Source of the DNA: an uncultured Bacteroidales bacterium
Lineage (GTDB): Bacteria; Bacteroidota; Bacteroidia; Bacteroidales; UBA932
Direction: 5' to 3'
DNA length: 64,000 nucleotides
NCBI GenBank assembly: GCA_900541925.1
Contig: UQMB01000001.1
Coordinates: forward strand, 62,001 to 126,000
The notes under the pieces were generated by a model. That model saw nothing but the letters and a program-made list of their open reading frames with translations, was not told the DNA's origin and ran no database searches. Shown piece by piece: positions 1-8,709 of the stretch. Numbering within the stretch: the stretch's first letter is position 1; each line of letters starts with the position of its first letter. The position numbers and the translations under genes are program-made.

Positions 1-1599
1 GGTGTTCTTGAGCCCCATCTGCTTGATGCGCTCGTCGTAAATCTTCTTGCCGTCGACGGCGATGTTCCCCCGGTCTGCACGGAAGTACTCGATAACCTTG
101 CTTCTTGCGTATCTGGTCTGCAGGAACTGGAGCCACTCCATCTTCGGCACGGCGTTGGCCGCCGTGATGATCTCGACCTGGTCTCCGGACTTGAGCGGCT
201 GCGAGAGCGGCACGAGCTTCATGTTGACCTTGGCCGCTATGGCCGCATTGCCTATGTGGGTGTGTATCATATAGGCGAAGTCGAGGGCCGTGGCGCCGTT
301 GATGATCGATTTCTGGTCCCCCTTGGGGGTGAAGACCACTATCTCGGAGCTGACGAGGTCCTTGTGGATGATGTCGAGCAGTTCCAGGGCGCTGACGTCG
401 TTGCTCAGCAGGATGTCGTGCACCTGGGCCAGCCACTTGTCCATCTCGGAGTCGTTCTCGGAGATGTATCCGTCCTTCTTGTAGGCCCAGTGGGCGGCGA
501 TGCCCTTCTCCGCTATGTCGTCCATCCTGCGGGAGCGGATCTGGACTTCCACCCACACGCCGGCGTGGCTCATCAGGGTGCAGTGCAGGGCTTCGTAGCC
601 GTTGTTCTTTGGCTGTGCTATCCAGTCTCTGCGGCGGCTCACATTCTCCCTGTATAGATTTGTTATCGTGGAGAATATGAGATATGCCTGGTCGCGCTCG
701 TTCTGGGGCCCGTCAAGTTTCGGGGTGAAGACTATGCGCACGGCGTAGAGGTCGAAGATCTGCTCGAAGGGCACGTGCTTGTTGTGCATCTTGTACCATA
801 TCGAATATGGGGTCTTGATCCTCTTGCGTATGGTGAAACTGTAGCCGGCCGCCTTGAGCGCCTCGTCTATCGGCTTGATGAACTCGTCGATGTCCTCTTC
901 CCGCTCGGCTATGTTGCGGTTGATCTTCTCGGTGATTTCCTTGTATTCCTCCGGTTCCTTGTATTTGAGCCAGATGTTCTCCATCTCCGATTTGACGCCG
1001 TAGAGGCCCAGCCTGTGGGCGAGGGGGATGAATATGAACATCGTCTCCGAGAGGATCTTGTCGCGTTTGTGCTCGGGCATGTACTCGATGGTGCGGCAGT
1101 TGTGCAGGCGGTCCGCCAGCTTGATCAGCGCCACGCGGACATCATCGTTGAGTGTCAGGAGGATGCGCTTGAAGTTCTCGGCCTGGAGACTCTCCGTGCT
1201 CATCGTCACGCCTTTGCGGTCCTCGTTGTCCAGCACGGTCTTGATCTTGGTGAGGCCGTCCACCAGCGAGGCTATCTTGTCGCCGAACAGGCTGCGTATG
1301 TCCTCTACCGTGTATCCGGTGTCCTCCACCACATCGTGGAGCAGCGCCGCGCAGATTGACTTGCACCCGAGGCCTATGTCGGAGACGACTATCTTCGCCA
1401 CTTCAATCGGGTGTATGATGTACGGCTCGCCGGAACGCCTGCGGACGTTCTTGTGGGCCTGGTTGGCGAATTCAAATGCTTTCCGGACCATCTGGACCTG
1501 CTCCTCATTGCGCAGCCTCGGGCGCGCCGCCTCCATCAGGGACGCGTATCCCTTGTCTATCATCCGGTAGTCGTCCTTTGTGAATTCTGAAAAACTCAT
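1..1599 (-). CDS. relA: RelA/SpoT-family (p)ppGpp synthetase/hydrolase, 3' part cut by the window edge
   Basis: This is a long RSH enzyme that makes and degrades the stringent-response alarmone (p)ppGpp in the cytoplasm. The 533 visible codons begin at the ATG whose complement is at 1597-1599 and run off the window before a stop. An HD hydrolase domain holds H63 and the motif HDVVEDT (H88, D89, E92, D93), so the hydrolase site looks intact. A synthetase domain follows, with RIKTPYSIWYKM and FDLYAVRIVF, then a TGS domain (IVVFTPKGD). The missing part should hold the helical and ACT regions. The start overlaps the stop of the yihY-like gene by one base (TAATG), so it is the last gene of a leftward ligA-yihY-rsh operon. 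A bifunctional Rel/SpoT-type enzyme is more likely than a synthetase-only RelA, because the HD residues are present. Confidence 0.93.
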   Translation of the reverse strand, partial: MSFSEFTKDDYRMIDKGYASLMEAARPRLRNEEQVQMVRKAFEFANQAHKNVRRRSGEPYIIHPIEVAKIVVSDIGLGCKSICAALLHDVVEDTGYTVEDIRSLFGDKIASLVDGLTKIKTVLDNEDRKGVTMSTESLQAENFKRILLTLNDDVRVALIKLADRLHNCRTIEYMPEHKRDKILSETMFIFIPLAHRLGLYGVKSEMENIWLKYKEPEEYKEITEKINRNIAEREEDIDEFIKPIDEALKAAGYSFTIRKRIKTPYSIWYKMHNKHVPFEQIFDLYAVRIVFTPKLDGPQNERDQAYLIFSTITNLYRENVSRRRDWIAQPKNNGYEALHCTLMSHAGVWVEVQIRSRRMDDIAEKGIAAHWAYKKDGYISENDSEMDKWLAQVHDILLSNDVSALELLDIIHKDLVSSEIVVFTPKGDQKSIINGATALDFAYMIHTHIGNAAIAAKVNMKLVPLSQPLKSGDQVEIITAANAVPKMEWLQFLQTRYARSKVIEYFRADRGNIAVDGKKIYDERIKQMGLKNT

Positions 1600-2534
1600 T
1601 ATCTGTTCTCGCTGTCCCATTCAGGGACTTTATACTTGTCAACATTCTGGAACCCGTAAGTGAGCTCCGCACCGTATATTATTATCTGCCAGCTGTAGTT
1701 GAGCCATATCAGGAAGAGCGGGATGGCCGCGATCACACCGTATGCCCGGCTGAGCTTGCCGATAAACATCTGTGTCTCCAGGTAGAGGTACTGGAAAACC
1801 ACGAACACCAGGGCCGTCAGCGCGGCAGCCTGCAGACCGTAGCGGTACTTGACCTTGGTCGCGGGGATGTAGGTGAACATGGCCGAGAATGTCAACGTGG
1901 AGACGGTGTAGAAACCAAGGTATCCCAGCATCTTGGTGATTGAGCGGATGTTGGAGAGGTCGAGCCCGAAAAGGTTGGTGATGTTGGCGTAGAAGGCTAT
2001 CCCGGCGCTGAACACAAACACCAGCAGAGGAGACAGGACGAGCACTATGATATAGAAGCCGAACCTCTTGTAGAGTTTGCGCGGAATCTTCCGTATGCCC
2101 CACACGTTGTTGAACACCGTCTCGACCTGGAACATCATCCAGACTATGGCCCACAGGAAAATCAGGAACGAAATCAGTCCCGGACCGCCGCCCTTGGCGG
2201 TGTCGAGGAGCCCGTTGGCCTTCTCCATCATCGTGCTGACGAACTCCGGGTTGGCGGGGAATATCATGTAGAGCACTTCGGATATCCGGTCCGAAAGCCC
2301 TAAGCCTCCAGTCAGGGCGAAGAGCAGGGCGACGAACGGCACCAGAGCCATCATCACAAAGTAGCTCAGCGCTATGCACTGGTAGCCCATCTTGTTCTGG
2401 GTGAATGTGTTGATGGTTATGAGCGCCAGTTTGAGCAGGTGTACGAGCGATGCGTACGCCTTTGAGCACCCTGAGGTGTCCAGCGACCATATCCTGTCCG
2501 TGAAGAGGACCGTTATTTTATCCGATATCTTCAT
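1599..2534 (-). CDS. YihY/BrkB-family inner-membrane protein
   Basis: This is a 311-residue integral membrane protein of the YihY/virulence factor BrkB family, once misnamed ribonuclease BN. Its role is not settled. Several hydrophobic helices are visible, including LSYFVMMALVPFVALLFAL, FLIFLWAIVWMMFQ and GFYIIVLVLSPLLVFVF. The family pattern of a conserved FNNVWGIRK segment before the third helix is present. A longer reading frame extends upstream, but the ATG at 2534 was chosen because it gives the usual MKISDKITVLF-type N-terminus and a 4-base ATGA overlap with the ligA stop, typical of translational coupling. It sits in the middle of the ligA-yihY-rsh operon. Confidence 0.88.
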   Translation of the reverse strand: MKISDKITVLFTDRIWSLDTSGCSKAYASLVHLLKLALITINTFTQNKMGYQCIALSYFVMMALVPFVALLFALTGGLGLSDRISEVLYMIFPANPEFVSTMMEKANGLLDTAKGGGPGLISFLIFLWAIVWMMFQVETVFNNVWGIRKIPRKLYKRFGFYIIVLVLSPLLVFVFSAGIAFYANITNLFGLDLSNIRSITKMLGYLGFYTVSTLTFSAMFTYIPATKVKYRYGLQAAALTALVFVVFQYLYLETQMFIGKLSRAYGVIAAIPLFLIWLNYSWQIIIYGAELTYGFQNVDKYKVPEWDSENR

Positions 2535-4612
2535 CCGAAGAGTGTTGGCTGGTTTGGTGTGTCCTCTTCCGGAACCATTCCGGGAATCAGGGCGTATAGG
2601 TCCTCCTCGGACTTGACCGGAATCCCGAGCTCCGCGCATTTTTTGATCTTCTCCGGCCCGGGCTTTGAGCCTGCCAGGAGGAACGTCGTCTTGCCGCTTA
2701 CGGACGAGGCGGCCTTGCCCCCGTTGGCGGTTATGATCTCCTTTATCCTGTCACGGCTGACGCTGAAGTTGCCGGACACGACTATGGTCATCCCCTTGAG
2801 GGCGTCGGAGGCGGCCGCTTCCGACGGGGCGGAAGCGAACTTCAGACCTGCCTGGCGGAGCCTTGAGACCTCTTCTGTCTGGGCGGGGTCGTGGAAATAG
2901 TCAAATACGCTGCCCGCTATCACTTCTCCGACATCCTCCACGTCACGGAGTTCGTCGAGACTTGCGGAGATAAGCGTGTCGATGTCTCCGAAGTGCTTCG
3001 CGAGGCTTTTTGCCGTGCTCTGTCCGACATAGCGTATGCCGAGCGCGAAAAGAACCCTGTCGAACGGTACGTCTCTGGACGCCGCGATGCTGTCCATGAA
3101 GTTCTTGGCGGACTTCTCTTTCCACCCTTCAAGTCCGAGCAGCTGCAGGGAGTTGAGCCTGTAGAGGTCTGAAGGTCTGGTGACGAGCCGGCAGCCGTAG
3201 AGCTGCTCCACGGTGGATTCTCCGGCCAGTATGTCCATGGCTTTCCGTGAAACGAAGTGCAGTATCCTGCCTTTGATCTGCATAGGGCAGCCTGCCGAGT
3301 CCGGGCAGAACCATTTGGCCCCGTCATCCTCTTTGACGAGCGGAGTCCCGCAGTCCGGGCAGACTTCCGGGAATACCGGCACCACGACATCCTCGCCCCG
3401 CTTTGACAGGTCTACGCCGGTGATTTTCGGGATTATCTCGCCGCCCTTCTCCACGAAGACATAGTCTCCTATGCGTATGTCCATCTCCGCCATCATCCCG
3501 GCATTGTTGAGGGTGGCACGCTTGACCACGGTGCCGCTCAGCTGGACCGGCTCAAGATTGGCGACAGGCGTGACCGCGCCGGTGCGTCCGACCTGGTAGT
3601 CGATGCTGAGCAGTTTTGTGCAGGCCTGCTCTGCCTTGAACTTGTAGGCTACCGCCCATCTCGGGCTCTTGGCCGTGTAGCCGAGGGCGCGCTGGGCGGC
3701 GAGTTCATTGATTTTTATGACTATGCCGTCGGTGGCGAACGGGAGGAACTTCCTCTCCTTGTCCCAATAGGCTATGTATTCTTCTATCTCATGTATGTCG
3801 TGGCAGATGCGTCTCTTGTCCGATATGGGCAGCCCCCAGCTTGCCGCCGCGTCAAGCGCCTCAGAGTGCGAGGCGAATGTGATTGACTCCGCCGGGATGT
3901 GGTACAAGGTGCAGATGAGCCCCCTTCTGGCGACTTCGTCGGGGTCTGCCAGTTTAAGCGATCCTGACGCCGCGTTGCGTGGGTTTGCGAACGGGGCTTC
4001 TTCGTTCTCCTCCCTTTCTTGGTTGAGGGCGTCGAAGGCCTTGTAGGGCATCAGCACTTCGCCGCGGATCTCGAATTCGTGGGGGAAACCGCCATGGAGC
4101 CTGTCCGGTATGTTGCTTATGCGCAGGGCGTTGGCCGTCACGTCGTCTCCGACCACCCCGTCGCCTCTGGTCAGGGCCGTCACCAGGCGTCCGTCCCTGT
4201 AGGTCAGGCAGATGGCCGTCCCGTCAAACTTGAGCTCGCAGCAATAACTGAAATCTGTCTGTCCCAGCGCCCTTTCCGCGCGGTTGACGAAATCCTCCAC
4301 TTCGGATATCGAGTAGGTGTTGGCAAGGGACAGCATGGGATAGCGGTGCGGCCTCTGGACGAAGCCTCCGCGGGGCCCGTCCTCTGCGGCCTGCATGTCC
4401 GGCGCGCCAAGGTCGGAGCCGACCCTGTGGGTGGGGGAGTCGGGGCTGTCGAATTCGGGCCAGCCGTGCTCGAGCGCTTCAAGCTCGTGCATGAGCGTGT
4501 CGAACTCGAAGTCGCTCATTGTGGGGGCGTTGTCCACATAGTAGCGCCTGCTGTTCTCCCTCAGGATGTGCCTGAGTTCTTCTATCCTTTTATGTGCCGT
4601 CGTCTTGTCCAT
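2531..4612 (-). CDS. ligA: NAD-dependent DNA ligase LigA
   Basis: This enzyme seals nicks during replication and repair using NAD+. It has 693 residues, normal for LigA. Visible parts in order are the Ia domain (YYxxD-type motif SRRYYVDNAPTMSDFEFD), the adenylation domain with the KxDG motif ELKFDG (lysine about 128, the AMP acceptor), the OB fold (VGRTGAVTPVANLEPV), a four-cysteine zinc finger (CPDCG...CPDSAGC near residues 410-430), helix-hairpin-helix repeats, and a C-terminal BRCT domain (LKGMTIVVSGNFSVSR). The adenylation motif reads KFDG rather than the commoner KIDG/KYDG. It is the first gene of the leftward operon. A TAAATTTG -7 element lies only 6 bases upstream of the ATG. Confidence 0.97.
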   Translation of the reverse strand: MDKTTAHKRIEELRHILRENSRRYYVDNAPTMSDFEFDTLMHELEALEHGWPEFDSPDSPTHRVGSDLGAPDMQAAEDGPRGGFVQRPHRYPMLSLANTYSISEVEDFVNRAERALGQTDFSYCCELKFDGTAICLTYRDGRLVTALTRGDGVVGDDVTANALRISNIPDRLHGGFPHEFEIRGEVLMPYKAFDALNQEREENEEAPFANPRNAASGSLKLADPDEVARRGLICTLYHIPAESITFASHSEALDAAASWGLPISDKRRICHDIHEIEEYIAYWDKERKFLPFATDGIVIKINELAAQRALGYTAKSPRWAVAYKFKAEQACTKLLSIDYQVGRTGAVTPVANLEPVQLSGTVVKRATLNNAGMMAEMDIRIGDYVFVEKGGEIIPKITGVDLSKRGEDVVVPVFPEVCPDCGTPLVKEDDGAKWFCPDSAGCPMQIKGRILHFVSRKAMDILAGESTVEQLYGCRLVTRPSDLYRLNSLQLLGLEGWKEKSAKNFMDSIAASRDVPFDRVLFALGIRYVGQSTAKSLAKHFGDIDTLISASLDELRDVEDVGEVIAGSVFDYFHDPAQTEEVSRLRQAGLKFASAPSEAAASDALKGMTIVVSGNFSVSRDRIKEIITANGGKAASSVSGKTTFLLAGSKPGPEKIKKCAELGIPVKSEEDLYALIPGMVPEEDTPNQPTLFG

Positions 4613-4618
4613 AAATTA

Positions 4619-4626
4619 CAAATTTA
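4619..4626 (-). promoter_or_regulatory. Putative -7 element of the ligA promoter
   Basis: Reading leftward, the sequence TAAATTTG fits the Bacteroidota -7 consensus TAnnTTTG. It ends 6 bases before the ligA ATG, so transcription would start at or next to the start codon. No clear TTG -33 element is visible at the usual spacing, which lowers confidence. Confidence 0.4.
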
Positions 4627-4696
4627 CAATTTCTTTTCGAATTATCTGCGTTCTGCGCCGCTGAACGGCATTTACGCAAAAATTGTCGCCGCACGC

Positions 4697-4727
4697 TTGG
4701 AAAAAAGCGCTACTGTTCCTAAATTTG
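4697..4727 (+). promoter_or_regulatory. Bacteroidota-type promoter for the phosphofructokinase gene
   Basis: A TTG at 4697-4699 (-33 element) is separated by exactly 20 bases from TAAATTTG at 4720-4727 (-7 element, consensus TAnnTTTG). The ATG follows 20 bases later. This is among the cleanest promoter matches in the window and lies in the ligA/phosphofructokinase divergent intergenic region. Confidence 0.7.
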
Positions 4728-4747
4728 CAAGATTTAATTATTGTCAA

Positions 4748-5980
4748 ATGAAAGATTCCGTAATTATCCTCTGCGGCGGCGGGCCAGCTCCCGGAATGAA
4801 CACTGTGGTGTGTTCGGTCGCCAAGACTTTTTTGAGCAACGGCTTCAGGGTAATCGGCCTCCACGGCGGTTACAGCGGCCTTTTCTCTAAAACTCCCCGC
4901 ACTGAAGACATCGATTTCCTCAAGGCTGACTACTATTTCAAGCGTGGCGGATCCCATCTCCAGATGAGCCGCTTCAAGCCGACGGACGAGGATTTCGAGA
5001 AGAACTTCAATCTTGACCTGTTCAAGGACAACAACATCAAACTTCTTGTGACTGTCGGCGGTGACGACACTGCCTCCACGGCCAACCGTATCGCCATCTT
5101 CCTCGAAAAGCACAAGTACCCGATCCGCAATATCCATGTCCCTAAGACTATCGACAACGATCTTCCTCTTCCGGACAATGCCCCTACTTTCGGCTTCAAC
5201 TCCGCCAAGAACGAAGGCGCGCATATCGCCTCCACGGTCTATGAGGATGCCCGCACTTCAGGCAACTGGCTGCTCATCTCGGCGATGGGCCGTTCGGCCG
5301 GCCACCTGGCGCTCGGAATCGGCGAGGCCACACACTGCCCGATGACCATCATACCGGAGATGTTCAACAAGACTGAGATTTCCATCGACAAGATCATCAA
5401 GCTTGCGCTCTCCTCCATCATCAGGCGCAAGGTGCTCGGACTTGACTACGGCACCGTGGTCGTTGCCGAGGGCGTGTTCCACGACCTTGCGGAGGAGGAC
5501 ATCAAGTCCGCCGGCGTGCACATGACCTACGATGAGCACGGACATCCGGAGCTTGGCAAGATCTCGAAGTCCGTACTTTTCGACGAACTTCTGGAGAAGG
5601 CTATGAAGCAGACCCGTCTCAAGGTGAAGACCCGTCCTGTGGAGATCGGATACGATGTACGCTGCCAGGATCCGGTGGCCTTTGACCTGACATACTGCAC
5701 GGAGCTTGCCATGGGTGTATATGACCTTTATACCAAGGGCGAGACAGGGTGCATGGTATATGTAGACGCCTACGGGGAGGCCCGTCCTCTCTATCTGCAC
5801 AGCCTGCAGAATGCTGAGGGCAAGATTCCGCCGCGCCGCGTGGACATCAACTGCGGCACAGCCAAGAACTACTTCAACCACATCTGCCACTTCCTCAGCG
5901 AGCAGGACTATGAGGCCGCCAAGGCTTATGTGGATGATCCTGAGTCATACGATTTCAAGAAGATCCTCAACTGGGACTAG
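4748..5980 (+). CDS. pfp: Diphosphate-type 6-phosphofructokinase
   Basis: This glycolytic enzyme phosphorylates fructose 6-phosphate to the 1,6-bisphosphate. The 410-residue protein shows the phosphofructokinase signature GGGPAPGMN at its N-terminus, the phosphoryl-donor motif GGDDT, the catalytic loop PKTIDND, and GRSAGHLALG. Aspartate as the second acidic residue of GGDD, together with lysine in PKTIDND (glycine in ATP enzymes, PGTIDND), is the pattern of PPi-dependent enzymes. It probably uses pyrophosphate reversibly; this is inferred from the motifs. An open frame continues upstream to 4019, but that part is antisense to ligA. The start was set by the signature motif and the promoter at 4697-4727. 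An intrinsic terminator follows at 6008-6042. Confidence 0.92.
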   Translation: MKDSVIILCGGGPAPGMNTVVCSVAKTFLSNGFRVIGLHGGYSGLFSKTPRTEDIDFLKADYYFKRGGSHLQMSRFKPTDEDFEKNFNLDLFKDNNIKLLVTVGGDDTASTANRIAIFLEKHKYPIRNIHVPKTIDNDLPLPDNAPTFGFNSAKNEGAHIASTVYEDARTSGNWLLISAMGRSAGHLALGIGEATHCPMTIIPEMFNKTEISIDKIIKLALSSIIRRKVLGLDYGTVVVAEGVFHDLAEEDIKSAGVHMTYDEHGHPELGKISKSVLFDELLEKAMKQTRLKVKTRPVEIGYDVRCQDPVAFDLTYCTELAMGVYDLYTKGETGCMVYVDAYGEARPLYLHSLQNAEGKIPPRRVDINCGTAKNYFNHICHFLSEQDYEAAKAYVDDPESYDFKKILNWD

Positions 5981-6007
5981 TTTCCGGTGTCTTCCGTGAG
6001 AGAGTGA

Positions 6008-6042
6008 CCGCGGGGCCTTGTGGCCCTGCGGTTATTTTTTTT
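6008..6042 (+). terminator. Intrinsic terminator after the phosphofructokinase gene
   Basis: A 10-base stem (CCGCGGGGCC at 6008-6017 against GGCCCTGCGG at 6022-6031, one G-T wobble) with a 4-base loop is followed by a T-rich run to 6042. Confidence 0.85.
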
Positions 6043-6070
6043 GCCGGGCGGGATGCAAGGTTTCGGGAAC

Positions 6071-6103
6071 TTGTGCATTTATATGGTAAAAGTTGTAAAT
6101 TTG
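6071..6103 (+). promoter_or_regulatory. Putative promoter for the NigD-like lipoprotein gene
   Basis: TTG at 6071-6073 and TAAATTTG at 6096-6103 are separated by 22 bases, slightly longer than ideal. The ATG follows only 6 bases after the -7 element, implying a very short leader. Confidence 0.5.
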
Positions 6104-6109
6104 AAGGAT

Positions 6110-6880
6110 ATGAAAAAGACAATCATTGCGGCGCTTGTGCTTGCCGCGGGACTTCTGGGCCTCTCTTCCTGTCTGAAAGACAATGGAGTGGACTATTCGC
6201 TGTTTTACCCTAATGCACTTGTGACCTGCAAGACCAGCGAGGCTGGGGAGTTCTACCTCCAGCTCGATGACAAGACCACCCTCAAACCTATCAATGTGCA
6301 GGCTTCGCCTTTCAAGGGCAAGCAGGTGAGGGCGCTGACCAACTTCACCGACAAGGGCCCCTACACCCCGTCCGGATCGGGGATGAAGTTTGACAGGGCC
6401 GTCGAGGTCAACTGGATAGACAGTGTGCGCACCAAGACCACGGTGATGAGCACCGGCGACAGGGTGAGCGATGACAAGGCCTACGGCACCGCGCCGATAG
6501 AAATCATCGACAACTGGGTTACAGTGCTTGAGGACGGATACCTCACATTGGCATTCTGCGCGGACTGGGGTAATCCTCACCGTCCGCACGCGGTGAACCT
6601 TGTGCAGGGCGCGGACAAGGACGACCCTTATTATCTCGAGTTCCGTCACGATACGCTTGATGACAGGTTCGAGATGGGCGGCAGGACGATGAACGGCATT
6701 GTGGCCTTCGACCTGTCCTCTCTTCCTGACACCGGCGGCAAGACGGTCAAGATGACCATCCGCTACCTCTCTTTCAGGGGAGAGCGCAAAGTCACTTTCG
6801 ACTATCGCAGCGGTGCGGTTTCCGAAAGCGGCAAGTCGGCTCCTCTTGCTTCCATCAGCCGGGGGCTGGCTCTCAACTAG
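6110..6880 (+). CDS. NigD-like lipoprotein
   Basis: This is a 256-residue exported lipoprotein. The signal peptide MKKTIIAALVLAAGLLGLSS is followed by the lipobox cysteine (residue 21, LSSC). The segment YPNALVTCKT and the overall beta-rich layout match NigD-like proteins of Bacteroidota (two small domains, about 230-250 residues). NigD was named from a bacteriocin-linked locus, but most homologues have no known role. The gene lies between the phosphofructokinase terminator and the ECF sigma gene, whose GTG start is only 6 bases after this stop, so the three genes to 8642 may form one transcript. The start at 6110 was preferred to an upstream in-frame ATG because it gives a clean signal peptide. 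Confidence 0.75.
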   Translation: MKKTIIAALVLAAGLLGLSSCLKDNGVDYSLFYPNALVTCKTSEAGEFYLQLDDKTTLKPINVQASPFKGKQVRALTNFTDKGPYTPSGSGMKFDRAVEVNWIDSVRTKTTVMSTGDRVSDDKAYGTAPIEIIDNWVTVLEDGYLTLAFCADWGNPHRPHAVNLVQGADKDDPYYLEFRHDTLDDRFEMGGRTMNGIVAFDLSSLPDTGGKTVKMTIRYLSFRGERKVTFDYRSGAVSESGKSAPLASISRGLALN

Positions 6881-6886
6881 CATCTC

Positions 6887-7459
6887 GTGGTGGCATCCGG
6901 CGGGCGCAGAGTCCCTGCGGACGGACAGGAACTTGTCCGCAGGGCCGCAAAAGGAGATGCTGCATCTGTGAGGGCACTGTATGACTCTCAGGTGCAGTAT
7001 CTTTCTGCCGTCTGCCGGCGCTACCTCACCGATGAGGATGATGTCAAGGACGTGCTCCAGGAGAGTTTCGTCAAGATATTCTCCTCCTTGCGCAAGTTCA
7101 GCTGGAGAGGGGAAGGGTCGCTGCGGGCCTGGATGAAACGTATCGTGGTCAATGAGGCCTTGATGGTCTTGCGCCGCGCTTCACGTCTGGACACTGTCCC
7201 TGTCTCGGATTCGTCTGCGGAGTCCGTGGAGGAAGAAGAACCGCAGACTGACGGCATACCTATGTCCATACTTCAGAAGATGATAAGAGAGCTTCCGGAC
7301 GGGTACAGGACCGTATTCAACCTGTATGTGCTGGAAGGTATGAGCCACAAGGAGATAGCCTCCCTTCTCGGCATAAGCGAGGGGGCAAGTTATTCGCAGT
7401 TCAGCAGGGCCCGTGCCCGTCTGGCCGCAAAAATCAAAGAGTACAGAAATGAAAGATAA
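6887..7459 (+). CDS. ECF-type RNA polymerase sigma factor
   Basis: This is a 190-residue sigma-70 family factor with only regions 2 and 4. Region 2 is seen in the stretch from ALYDSQVQYLSAVCRRYL to VLQESFVKIF (core-binding and -10 recognition) and WMKRIVVNEALMVLRR. Region 4 is seen as LPDGYRTVFNLYVLEGMSHKEIASLLGISEG, a helix-turn-helix. It redirects polymerase to a stress- or envelope-related regulon that the sequence does not identify. It starts with GTG (6887; a second GTG directly follows), and no strong ribosome site is visible. Its last 11 bases overlap the start of the membrane partner at 7449, a layout typical of sigma/regulator pairs. Confidence 0.9.
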   Translation: MVASGGRRVPADGQELVRRAAKGDAASVRALYDSQVQYLSAVCRRYLTDEDDVKDVLQESFVKIFSSLRKFSWRGEGSLRAWMKRIVVNEALMVLRRASRLDTVPVSDSSAESVEEEEPQTDGIPMSILQKMIRELPDGYRTVFNLYVLEGMSHKEIASLLGISEGASYSQFSRARARLAAKIKEYRNER

Positions 7460-8642
7460 TTGGCAGGACAGTCTTCGTCGAGGTTTTGACGATTATGTGG
7501 AGAGCGCCCCGTCCGGGTTGTGGGAGGGCGTACACAAGTCTGTTGTGCGCAGGCGCAGGAGACGGGCGTTTGCCTTTGCGTCCGGATGCTCCGCTTTCGC
7601 CGCTCTTGTGGCGGCGGTGCTGCTTGTGCGTCCTGTGGCTTCTCCGGATGATGCTGTCGCTCTCCGCCGCGCCGGAGGGGCCCTTGTGTCGGAGGCGCCG
7701 GCGGCTCTGTCGGCTGCGGCATTGCCGCCGCCGGAGGCCATATACATGGCCGCACCGCCTGCGGTGCATCAGAGCCGGCCGGTCCCGGATACTCCGCAAT
7801 ATTCCAGGGAGACTGCCGCCGTGGAGACTCCTGTGGAGATGCCTGATGTTGAGGAGCCCGCCTCTGAAGAGGTTCTGCCGGGCGAGATTCTTGACCGTTT
7901 TGAATCCGGGCCCGTCCAGAGTGATGCCCGCTCCCGCAGGAAGGTGCCCGTGCTGGGGTTCTCCGCTTCGGGCATGGGTTCCGTCTCCCGTTCCGAACCG
8001 GGGTACGGGGCGCTATATGCCTCGGATGTGGTGTCGCTCTTTGCCGTGCATGACCGTGACGGTATCTATCAGACCCGGTCCGCGGCCTTCTCGGAACTCC
8101 TCTTGGCCAACAATTCAAGCGCGGTTTCCACCAGCACGCGCCATCGTCAGCCGGTGCGCCTTGAGCTTTCCGCCTCTTATGAATTCGCTCCGCGCTTCTT
8201 CCTTTCCGGGGGGCTGAGCTGGTCTTGCCTTGTGTCGGACATGTCCTCCGGGACGTCCGCAAGTCATTACGACACTCGCCAGACTCTTCATTATCTGGGG
8301 ATTCCGCTTTCTCTGGGCACTCGCTTCCCGCTCTCCGACCATCTGGATTTGAGTCTGTCGGCGGGGGGCATGCTCTCCAAATGCGTCTATGGCACTTCCC
8401 GCACCGACTATATAGTAGGCGAGCGCACACGCGCGCACGAGTCAGGACGCATAAGCGTGAATGCTCTGCAATGGTCGCTTAATGTCGCCGCAGGCCTGGG
8501 GTGGCGGTTCTCTCCTTCGTTCGGGATATTCGTGAAGCCTGGTCTTGCCTATTACTTTGATGACGGGAGTTTCGTGGAGACTATCTACAAGGAGCGGCCG
8601 CTCAATTTTGACCTTGCTGTCGGACTGAGCTTCTATCTGTGA
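7449..8642 (+). CDS. Sigma-linked membrane protein with N-terminal anti-sigma-like tail and C-terminal beta-barrel domain
   Basis: This 397-residue protein is translationally coupled to the ECF sigma gene. Residues 1-35 are hydrophilic (NWQDSLRRGFDDYVESAPSGLWEGV), then comes a positively charged stretch RRRRRR and one transmembrane helix (FAFASGCSAFAALVAAVLLV). A proline/alanine/glutamate-rich linker covers roughly residues 70-190. The C-terminal half alternates short beta strands (LELSASYEF, FFLSGGLSW, AAGLGWRF) and ends in aromatic VGLSFYL, as in outer-membrane beta-barrels of the PorT/OmpA-beta-brl type. The arrangement suggests a protein crossing the inner membrane with its tail at the sigma factor and a barrel-like domain outside. 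Anti-sigma function is inferred from position and topology only. Confidence 0.65.
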   Translation: MKDNWQDSLRRGFDDYVESAPSGLWEGVHKSVVRRRRRRAFAFASGCSAFAALVAAVLLVRPVASPDDAVALRRAGGALVSEAPAALSAAALPPPEAIYMAAPPAVHQSRPVPDTPQYSRETAAVETPVEMPDVEEPASEEVLPGEILDRFESGPVQSDARSRRKVPVLGFSASGMGSVSRSEPGYGALYASDVVSLFAVHDRDGIYQTRSAAFSELLLANNSSAVSTSTRHRQPVRLELSASYEFAPRFFLSGGLSWSCLVSDMSSGTSASHYDTRQTLHYLGIPLSLGTRFPLSDHLDLSLSAGGMLSKCVYGTSRTDYIVGERTRAHESGRISVNALQWSLNVAAGLGWRFSPSFGIFVKPGLAYYFDDGSFVETIYKERPLNFDLAVGLSFYL

Positions 8643-8676
8643 CCCCCTTAGGCGCCGAAGCTGCCCTGTAAACGCA

Positions 8677-8708
8677 AAAACTCCAGCCTCTATGCGGGCT
8701 GGAGTTTT
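8677..8708. terminator. Bidirectional intrinsic terminator between the sigma operon and tRNA-Thr
   Basis: Perfect 8-base stem CTCCAGCC (8681-8688) / GGCTGGAG (8697-8704) flanked by AAAA on the left and TTTT on the right, so it can end both the rightward sigma operon and the leftward tRNA transcript. Confidence 0.85.
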
Positions 8709-8709
8709 G

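Noticed and set aside
4019..4747. Upstream extension of the phosphofructokinase frame
   Set aside because: It is antisense to ligA, has no phosphofructokinase similarity, and the signature motif and promoter place the start at 4748.
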